In this document: one piece after another, positions 56,006 to 64,000 of the stretch
Layout: each line of letters opens with the position of its first letter
Position numbering within the stretch: position 1 is the first letter of the stretch
From: Oscarella lobularis
Lineage: Eukaryota; Porifera; Homoscleromorpha; Homosclerophorida; Oscarellidae
Reading direction: 5' to 3'
Assembly (NCBI RefSeq): GCF_947507565.1
Contig: NC_089185.1
Coordinates: 2,914,001 to 2,978,000, forward strand
Length of the DNA: 64,000 nt
The notes under the pieces: model-generated
The model's input: the letters and a program-made list of their open reading frames with translations, nothing else
Told to the model about the DNA's origin: nothing
The model's database searches: none
Translations under genes and position numbers: made by a program

Positions 56006-57131
56006 ATCAGATATTTCTGACAGCCTGTAACCGCTAGCATGTTTTCACTTGATGTTGTCTGGTTGTCGTTCGTCCAAGTTGTCTGATGTTTTTTTCTGCA
56101 AGCTTCAGTCGTTAGGTGCTACCATTTGACAGTCTACTACACCATGATCATTGATACAACGAATAGGTTCATTTCTCTCGTATATTTTTAGATACCACAT
56201 CAGACCAGATATTTCCAGTCATTCGTACGTGCATGGGCGCACAATCGCAAGACTAGGGGGAAAACAGCTTTTGAACGAAGTGGCTCCAGAAGCTCCAAGG
56301 CGCACCACGTCCGTTGGCGGCAGGCTGTCACAGGGGCGGCCGGCCGGTGAGCCACTCGTCGGTCGATGACGTCAAGTCGTGGATGCAACGCGTCGGTCTC
56401 GGCGATTATGCGGCCGTTTTCAAAGCGAACGAAGTCGATGGAGCTTGTTTGGAGCAAATAACTAATGACATGCTCAAGAACGATTTGAATGTGGCTGCTC
56501 TTGGAAACAGGCATCGCATTCAAGTTCTCAGAAAAGTGCAATTGCTTTTTGGAAACGTTAAGTAGTAGTAATTGTGTGTGCCCGTGCAAGCGTCGGCTTC
56601 TTTCCTTTTTTTTGCTGTCGTTGTTTTGCTTTCGTAATTTTTGTTTCCCTCCGTCGATCATCCGGGACGGCGATTTCGAGCACTCCTCCTCGAAAATCGA
56701 GAACAAGGACGGTGATTTGAAGGCCCTGACGACGCCACGCGCAGCTAAAACGGACTCTCTAAGACTCACGAAGAGTTAGTGGACGACTAGGCATCATTTC
56801 GTCGAGATTCGGACGAGTTTCTAACGTTTTCGCAACGGTCAGCGTCTCAGCACGCGCCTTCGATCTTTCTACGTAGTAACCATGGGCAGTGTCTCAAGCA
56901 AGTGTTCACACGCGACGTTTCCTCCAAGCGTGTTATTACGTCAGACCTTGATTTCCATTCTCTACTCGCACGTGGCATAACCATAGCGACGGGAGCGGAC
57001 CTAAACGCGGTGGTCAAGCGGACGCAGGAACGTCTCCCTGCGCGGTGCATGTGGTTATATATTAGGTGAACGGACGCTGGTCTTTGACTGTTGTATATCA
57101 TCGCTCCTGGCGAATTAGCAGAACACAGGCA
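56006..57131. repeat. SAM-exon copy (frame open) and type I promoter
   Basis: SAM-exon copy at about 56,253-56,565. The frame stays open through SVDDVKSWMQRVGLGDYA with a 6-bp insertion (RHRIQVLRK). The 3' flank and a long type I promoter with 'gtggttatatattagg' (as before gene 3) follow. Confidence 0.68.
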
Positions 57132-58441
57132 ATGCAGTTCTTCTTCTTTCTTGCTACTCTCTCGTTCATATTCCAATGGGGGGAAAGTACAAGTACGTGC
57201 CAAAATGCGAACCTCCGAGTCGTCTTGTCTGAAAAAGGGCCTACGGTCTGCATGTCGTTGAACGAGTACCAGAAACAAACTGTAGGCGTGAACGCAACGA
57301 AAGGAGAGGTTTGAAATCTTACTATATACCTACTAAAAGCTATCTACTCGTCACGGTTACGTATATATAGAAAGGAGAGAGGGGAGTCAACGGACAGAAG
57401 GTAGGTCTGGTTTTCCAGGCAGAGACAGAGGGGCATGCATGACATTTCCACTAGGGAGAATCGGGTGGGGCCATAGAAGGTAAGCATTTATATAATATGA
57501 AGTATGTTTATCGTAGTTAAAAAAAATAAGGAGGGCTTCATACAAACGGATCGTGTTCGTGCTTCTCTTGTATTGAACCGTGTCCGATTTCAAGTTCCAA
57601 TGTTGTCTCGCTTAACGTCGGTGGGACGGTGTTCATGACGACTGTAGAGACTCTCGCCCAAGACCCTCACTCGATTCTCGCGATCATGGTCGCGAACAAT
57701 CAAAGCGAACCGGACGGAAGTTATTTCTTTGATCGTGACCCCACCCATTTTCGCTACATATTGAATTATCTGCGAGCGGGGATACATTACCGACCCGATA
57801 CCGATCTCGCGAGCAGGGAGCTGTTACTTGAAGCCAGATACTACAAAGTATCGGCAATCGTCCGACTTCTCAACCGGCCGTTCGCCGAAAGTACGATACT
57901 TTCATATTACAGCCAATATCAGAACGTCATGCTGTCGTGGCTTCAGGAAGATGGAATCAGTTCTGATTGGAAGCTCATTTACAGAGGAACGAGAGACGGC
58001 TTCGCTGCGTCATCTTTTCACACGTTCTGTGATAATAAGGGTCCTACAATAACTCTCATCAAATCGGTTGGAGATTGCGTATTTGGAGGCTACAGCGATG
58101 TTTCGTGGACTAGTAGAAATAATTATATCCAAAGTACGGACGCTTTCCTGTTTGCCTTTGTTTCTAATGGCCTGGGCACAACACCTTTTCGAGGGCGTCT
58201 ATTCCAAAACTCTCAACATGCTATGTTTGACCACAGCTCGTACGGTCCAACGTTTGGATCTGGTCACGACCTTCACATATCAAGCGATAGTAACTCGAAT
58301 GAAGCCAGTTACATGAATTGGGGATATACTTACGAGTTGCCTAATGGGTATACCTCTGGTGGCAGCGGCGGAACTTGGATTTGCGGATATAATTTTCAAA
58401 CAATCGAAATCGAGGTCTTTGCACTGGCTTCCAGTAACTAA
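57132..58441 (+). CDS. Secreted collagen-BTB/T1-TLDc protein, array gene 11 (leader type I), 380 residues
   Basis: Exons 57132-57308, 57371-57400, 57455-57479 and 57531-58441; 381 codons. Stalk GER-GVN-GQK (Asn for Asp). The hinge is CSCFSCIEPC. T1 has RAGIHYRPDTDLASREL and KVSAIVRLLNRPFAES. Head: SRNNYIQS, AMFDHSSYGPTFGSGHDLHI, SNEASYMNWGYTYELPNGYT. The NEASYMNWG block is otherwise found only in gene 6 (type II). Confidence 0.82.
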
Positions 58442-58760
58442 ATCAGATGTTTCTGATTCGACAAACAGCATGTAACTGCTGACATGTTTTCACTTGATGT
58501 TGTCTTGTTGCCGTTCGTCCAAGTTGTCTGATTTCTCGATTTGATTTTTCTGCAAGCATAATTCAGTCGTTACTGTACTACCATTTGACTCAGCATGCAG
58601 TCTACCAGTCACCTTGATTCAACGAACAGGTTAATTTATTCATCGCATACAAACTAGATAACGCGTACATCAGACCATAGATCAGACCGATCAGACCATA
58701 GATCTATGATCAGACCAGTCATTCATAGTACGCGTGCGCGTGCAATCGCTAGACTATACG
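58442..58760. other. Spacer with type III promoter and local duplication
   Basis: Between 58,668 and 58,722 a short unit 'cagaccatagatc' is repeated imperfectly, with an internal agatct palindrome. The rest is array 3' flank and type III 5' flank. Confidence 0.45.
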
Positions 58761-59765
58761 ATGAAGACGCTAGCATTTCTACTCGTTCTCGTCGTGCAAA
58801 CCAATTCGTTCTTCCTCCCGAAGATCCCTATTCCGACGCTGCCTCTAATATTCGATCCGGCGACTCCTGCCGTCAACAAAGCTACAAGTCTCCCAGACAA
58901 TTTCGTCGCACTCAACATCGGCGGAACAGCGTTTCTGACGACTATAGAGACGCTCACTCAAGATCCGGACTCCGTCCTCGCGACCAAGGTTACAAGCGAA
59001 CGCGATGTTACGGTACCTACTTCTTTGATCGTGACCCCACCCATTTTCGCTACATATTGAATTACCTGCGAACGGGAATATTTTACGATCCCGATAACGA
59101 TCTCGCGAAACAAGAGCTCCTACTCGAAGCGAAATACTACAACGTTTTGCACATCGTGGATCAACTTGACCCGCCTTTCTCCAAAGAGAGTACCATACTT
59201 CCATATATCAGACGGTTCTCCAATCGTGGCTTCAGGAAGATGGAATCAGTTCTGACAATTGGGAGTTGATTTATAGAGGCACTAGAGATGGCTTCAATAA
59301 GGGTCCAACAATAACCCTCATTAAATCGGTAGGAGATTGCACATTTGGAGGCTATAGTGATGTCTCGTGGAGTAGTAGTAGCTCAGGGTATGTCCGCAGT
59401 ACAGACGCTTTCCTGTTTGTCTTCGTTTCCAGTAGCCTAGGCACAACGCCTTTTCGAGGGCATGTAGTCAGAAACCCTGCCTGTATGCTATATATCAGGA
59501 CAGCGGGTGGGGCCCAACATTTGGATATGGTCCCGACCTTCAAATTGCGGATAATAGTGACTCAAATACTAAGAGTTACCTGAATTGGGCATTCACCTAC
59601 GAGACACCGGATGGCTACGACGGTGGAGAATGGGTTTGCGGGGTTAGTTTTCAAACAACCGAAATTGAAGTGTTTTCTCTGGCTTCCGGAGACATTTTGG
59701 ATTGCCTGTCACTACCTTGCATATGTGTCACCTTTGATTTAGTTGTCAATGAGAGATGTCACTGA
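58761..59765 (+). pseudogene. Type III BTB/T1-TLDc pseudogene, divergent subfamily, second copy
   Basis: The leader is intact (MKTLAFLLVLVVQTNSFFLP) and T1 opens (VALNIGGTAFLTTIETLTQD). An extra 'ggtac' near 59,010 shifts the frame, and the deletions after 'acttccatat' and in the TLDc start match those at 36.84-36.95 kb. The FRYILNYL Tyr codon is intact here, unlike the 36.5 kb copy. The C-terminal tail ends near 59,765. No single frame spans the gene, so it is not expected to make the full protein. Confidence 0.8.
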
Positions 59766-60506
59766 AGCCACTAGGATGGTTTGACTATTAATTAAGATCA
59801 ATGATGCAACACATCACAAGCTCTAGCGCTCTACGCGTGATATGGAAGACTTCAAGATGGCGGCGCGGAGAAGAGCTCGTACAGTACTACTGTACGTGAA
59901 GCTCGAACAACGAGCGAACGAGTCAGGAAAAGGAAGAAGAGAACGACGGGACTCAATGTTTCTAAAGCGTTTCGATTCGTCGCGGAAGCGATATCTGCAC
60001 GGCCACCCTGTCATCATTCATTCGATTTTAGTAGCGCACGTCGATCAAAGATGTCCGACGGCGAAGAAATGCGCAGAGAGGAGCCTAGCCGCCACTAAAG
60101 GGACCGATGCGTGCTGCAAAAAGCGAAACAAGTTTGCCTTTACAGTTCGAGACAATGATTTCGATCCAATTGGACGAGCGAAGCTGAAAACGAGGCTGGA
60201 AATGAAGATTCGCCGCATTGATGCCTGACGGACTTCTCGCGAAGACTCCATCGCGGACTCTAGTGGCATAATTTCGGCGAGATTCAGCCGAGGTCCCCAA
60301 CCTTTTCCTCCAAATAAGCGTCCACGTTAATTAATTAGTGAATAAAATAACGCCATAAAATAAATAATAATATCAGACGTGAATTCCATTCTTTAAACAT
60401 ACAGATCGTGATTGACTCCTGGAGGTCATGCACACCTGGAAGTATAAATAAGACGGGGTTGGGTTAGACCTGTTTCATATCACTCCTGCAAACGACGGTG
60501 TAGGCA
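59766..60506. repeat. Repeated block, third copy, with type IV promoter
   Basis: Matches 37,405-38,135. It contains the only uninterrupted copy of the basic ORF (59,842-60,228) and TATAAATA at 60,442-60,449 upstream of gene 12. Confidence 0.65.
59842..60228 (+). CDS. Small basic ORF of unknown function, 128 residues
   Basis: Starts MEDFKMAARRRARTVLLYVK and ends RDNDFDPIGRAKLKTRLEMK with a short basic tail. It is rich in Lys/Arg, with several Cys in the middle (QRCPTAKKC, ACCKKRNK). I recognise no family. Two sister copies (37,481 and 47,652) are broken by a deletion and by the palindromic insertion, so selection on it is doubtful. It may be an exon of a longer gene or a chance frame within the repeat. 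Confidence 0.3.
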   Translation: MEDFKMAARRRARTVLLYVKLEQRANESGKGRRERRDSMFLKRFDSSRKRYLHGHPVIIHSILVAHVDQRCPTAKKCAERSLAATKGTDACCKKRNKFAFTVRDNDFDPIGRAKLKTRLEMKIRRIDA

Positions 60507-61796
60507 ATGCAGTTCTTTCTCTTTCTCGCTACTGTTTCATCACTGATATTCGAATGGGGGAGAAGTACAAGCGCGTGCCAAAATGCGTTCCTCCGAGTCA
60601 TCCGGTCCGCAGAAGGACCCACGGTCTGCATGTCGTTGAACCAGTACCAGAACGCAACGAAGGGAGAGGTTTGACACTTTACTACTAAACCTATGTACTC
60701 GTCACGGTCACGTATATATAGAAAGGAGAGAGGGGAGTCGACGGACAGAAGGTAGGTCTGGTTTCCAGGCAGAGACAGAGGGGCATGCATGACATTTCCA
60801 CTAGGGAGAATCGGGTGGGACCATAGAAGGTAAGCGCTTATTTATATAATATGAAGTATATTTATCGTAGTTAAAAAAAACTAAGGAGGGCTTCATACAA
60901 ACGGATCATGTTCGTGCTACTGTATTAAACCGTGTCCGATCTCAAGTTCCAATGTCGTCTCGCTTAACGTCGGTGGGACGGTGTTCATGACGACTGTAGA
61001 GACTCTCACCCAAGACCCTCACTCAATTCTCGCGATCATGGTCGCGAACAATCAAAGCGAACCGGACGGAAGTTATTTCTTTGATCGTGACCCCACCCAT
61101 TTTCGCTACATATTGAATTATCTGCGAACGGGATTACTTTACAGTGATCAGCCCGATACCAATCTTGCGAGAAGGGAGCTACTACTTGAAGCCAGATACT
61201 ACAACGTATCGGCAATCGTTCGATTCTTTAGCCTGTTCAAAAAAAGTGCTATACTTCCATATGTCAGCCAGTATCAGAGCGTCATGCTGTCGTGGCTTCA
61301 GGAAGATGGAATCAGTTCTGATTGGAGGCTAATTTACAGAGGCACGAGAGACGGCTTCGCCGCATCATCTTTTCACTCGTTCTGTGACAATAAGGGTCCT
61401 ACAATAACTCTCATTAAAGCTGTTGGAGATTGCATATTTGGAGGCTACAGTGATGTTTCGTGGACTAGTAGAAATAATTATATCCAAAGTACGGACGCTT
61501 TCCTGTTTGCCTTTGTTTCTAATGGCCTGGGCACAACACCTTTTCGAGGGCGTGTATTCCAAAACGCTGGACATGCTATGTATGACTACAGCCCGTACGG
61601 TCCAACGTTTGGAGCAGGTCACGACCTTCACATTGCAAGTGATAGTAACTCGAATTCTAATAGTTACATGGAGTGGGGAAATACTTACGAGTTGCCTGAT
61701 GGCTATACCTCTGGTGGCAGCAGCCGAACTTGGGTTTGCGGGGCAAATTTTCAAACAATCGAAATTGAGGTCTTTGCCCTGGCTTCCAGCAACTAA
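60507..61796 (+). CDS. Secreted collagen-BTB/T1-TLDc protein, array gene 12 (leader type IV), 375 residues
   Basis: Exons 60507-60668, 60722-60751, 60805-60829 and 60886-61796; 376 codons. Leader as gene 4 (MQFFLFLATVSSLIFEWGRS), but micro-exon 3 has the full 25 nt (GES-GGT). The T1-TLDc link VRFFSLFKKSAILPY resembles gene 9. Head: TLIKAVGDC (Ala for Ser), SRNNYIQS, AMYDYSPYGPTFGAGHDL, NSYMEWGNTYE as in gene 10, and GGSSRTWVCGANF. It is the clearest mosaic in the array. Confidence 0.82.
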
Positions 61797-62846
61797 ATCA
61801 GATGTTTCTGATTTGATGAACAGCCTGTAACTGCTGATATGTTTTCACTTGATGTTGTCTTCTTGCCGTTCGTCCAAGTTGTCAGATGTTTTTTTCTGCA
61901 AGCTTCAGTCGTTAGGTGCTACCATTTGACTTAGTATGCAGTCTACTACACCATGAGCATTGATACTACGAATAGGTTCATTTCTCTCGTATATTTTTAG
62001 ATACCACATTCGACCAACCAGATATTTCCAGTCATTCGTACGTGCATGGGCGCGCAATCGCAAGACTAGGGGGAAAACAGCTTTTGAACGAAGTGGCCCC
62101 AGAAGCTCCAAGGCGCACCACGTCCGTTGGCGGCAGGCCGTCGCAAGGCGGCCGGTCGGTGGGCCACTAGTCGGTCGATGACGTCATGTACGTCGTGGAT
62201 GCAACGCGTCGGTCTCGGCGATTATGCGGCCGTTTTCAAAGCGAACGAAGTCGATGGAGCGTGTTTGAGCAAATAAATAATGACATGCTCAAGAACGATT
62301 TGAATGTGGCTGCTCTTGGAAACAGGCAGCGCATTCTCAGAAAAGTGCAATTGCTTTTTGGAAACGTTAAGTAGTAGTAATTGTGTGTGCCCGTGCAAGC
62401 GTCGGCTTTCTTATATTCTTCCCTTTTTTGGCTATCGTTGTTTTGCTTTCGTAATTTTTGTTTCCCTCCATCGATTATCCGTGGGCACGGCGATTTCGAG
62501 CACTCCTAGCTCCTCGAAAATCGAGAGCCTGGACGGTGATTTGAAGGCTCTGATGACGCCACGCGCAGCTAAAACGGACTCTCTAAGACTCACGAAGAAT
62601 TATTGGACGACAAGGCATCATTTCGGCGAGATTCGGACGAACGGTCAGCGTCTCAGCACGCGCCTTCGATCTTTCTACGTAGTGACCATGGGCAGTGTCT
62701 CAAGCAGTGTTCTCACGCGACGTTTCCTCCAAGCGTGTTATTACGTCAGACCGTGAGTTCCATTCTCTAGAGAGATTGGCTCGCACGTGGCATAACCATA
62801 GCGACGGGAGCGGACCTAAACGCGGTGGTATAGCAGAACACAGACA
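61797..62846. repeat. SAM-exon copy (broken) and type I promoter
   Basis: SAM-exon copy at about 62,066-62,374 with the 'gccactagtcgg' stop and the 4-base insertion also seen at 39.8 and 44.2 kb, but with the original 'gatttgaatg'. The SAM-gene 3' flank and the shortened type I promoter follow. Confidence 0.68.
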
Positions 62847-64000
62847 ATGCAGTTCTTCTTCTTTCTTGCTACTCTCTCGTTCATATTCCAATGGGGGGAA
62901 AGTACAAGTACGTGCCAAAATGCGAATCTCCGAGTCGTCTCGTCCGAAAAAGGGCCTACGGTCTGCATGTCGTTGAACGAGTACCAGAAACAAACTGTAG
63001 GCGTGAACGCAACGAAAGGAGAGGTTTGACATCTTACTATATAACTACTAAAAGCTATCTACTCGTCACGGTTACGTATAGAAAGGGGAGAAGGGAGCCG
63101 ACGGGCAAAAGGTAGGCCTGGTTTCCAGTCGGAGACAGAGGCGGCATGCATGACATTTCTACTATAGGGAGAATCCGGTGGGGCCATAGAAGGTAAGCAT
63201 TTATATATGAAGTATTCTTTATCTTAGTATAAAACTAAGGAGGGCTACATACGAACGGATCGTGTTCGTGCTATTGTATTGAACCGTGTCCGATTTCAAG
63301 TTCCAATGTCGTCTCGCTTAACGTCGGTGGGACGGTGTTCATGACGACTGTAGAGACTCTCGCCCAAGACCCTCACTCGATTCTCGCGACCATGGTCGCA
63401 AACAATCAAAGCGAACCGGACGGAAGTTATTTCTTTGATCGTGACCCCACCCATTTTCGCTACATATTGAATTATCTGCGAACGGGATTACTTTACAGTG
63501 ATCAGCCCGATACCGATCTTGCGAGAAGGGAGCTGCTACTTGAAGCCAGATACTACAACGTATCGGCAATGGTCCGACTCTTCAACCCGTTCAAAGATAG
63601 TGCTGTACTTCCATATGACAGCCAGTATCAGAACGTCATGATGTCGTGGCTTCATGAAGATGGAATCAGTTCTTATTGGAGGCTAATTTACAGAGGCACG
63701 AGAGATGGCTTCGGCGCGTTATTTTTCCACGCGTTGTGTGACGACAAAGGACCAACAATAACTCTCATTAAATCGGTTGGAGATTGCATATTTGGAGGCT
63801 ACAGTGATGTTTCGTGGACTAGTAGAAATGCTTATATCCAAAGTACGGACGCTTTCCTGTTTGCCTTCGTTTCTAATGGCCTGGGCAGAACACCTTTTCA
63901 AGGGCGTGTATTCCGTAACTCTGCAAATGCTATGTATGACCACGATTCGTACGGTCCAACATTTGGAGGAGCTTACGATCTGCACATTGCAAGTGATAGT
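62847..64000 (+). CDS. Secreted collagen-BTB/T1-TLDc protein, array gene 13 (leader type I), cut by window end
   Basis: Exons 62847-63023, 63082-63111, 63168-63192 and 63240 to the edge. Everything present is open. It carries the gene 7 marks (FFHALCDDKGPT, GLGRTPFQGRVFRNS, AMYDHDSYGPTFGGAYDL), so it is a recent paralogue of that gene. About 70 C-terminal residues lie beyond the window. Confidence 0.82.

Noticed and set aside
30541-64000. CRISPR-like or prokaryotic repeat array
   Set aside because: Repeats are gene-sized with eukaryotic splice sites; there are no short direct repeats with regular spacers.

Overview
The window is animal nuclear DNA, most likely from a sponge with a very compact genome. 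Genes lie tens to a few hundred bases apart on both strands. Introns are mostly about 45-60 bp with GT-AG ends (one GC-AG). The gene families are metazoan: PARP14, Deltex, LRGUK, FAM228, ROCO-death, IQGAP/SH2/SAM and TLDc. A homoscleromorph sponge is my guess from intron size and density; no marker here fixes the species. All exon models were read by eye from splice consensus and checked for phase.

Left part (1-30,000) holds ordinary single-copy genes. A PARP14-like gene (minus, running off the left edge) with RRM-like, macro, WWE and PARP regions is followed by a small protein kinase (minus). Head-to-head with the kinase is a plus-strand gene joining a macrodomain to a RING-Deltex C-terminus, like PARP9 and DTX3L in one chain. 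The human PARP14/PARP15/DTX3L/PARP9 cluster has the same company. Next come a CDF metal transporter (plus), a coiled-coil protein (minus, stop codons 18 bp apart), an LRR-guanylate-kinase gene like LRGUK (plus), a FAM228-like gene (minus), a ROCO GTPase with a death domain (minus), an acidic coiled-coil protein (plus) and an IQGAP-type CH protein carrying two SH2 domains and a SAM domain (plus).

Right part (30,500-64,000) is a tandem array, all on the plus strand, of one secreted multigene family. I count 13 four-exon genes (the last cut by the window end), one intronless gene and three broken copies. The four-exon protein has a signal peptide, a short Cys-containing segment with an N-glycosylation sequon, six Gly-X-Y collagen triplets encoded across a junction and two micro-exons (30 and 25 nt), a BTB/T1 (KCTD-type) domain and a TLDc domain. 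The parts suggest a collagen-stalked, oligomerising extracellular protein with a variable head, organised like a collectin or ficolin but from unrelated domains. The order of leader types (I, II, III, I, III-pseudo, IV) occurs twice, about 21-22 kb apart. Sequence blocks within the TLDc head are shuffled between leader types, as expected from gene conversion.

Between array genes lie pieces of the neighbouring SH2/SAM gene, carried along by the duplications. SAM-exon copies with that gene's 3' flank precede most type I genes, and decayed SH2-exon copies precede all type II genes. A third repeated block (about 37.4-38.1, 47.6-48.3 and 59.8-60.4 kb) encodes a small basic ORF of unknown function, intact only in the last copy. 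The family as a whole is the best candidate for an undescribed system: a secreted, expanding, diversifying recognition-type gene cluster.
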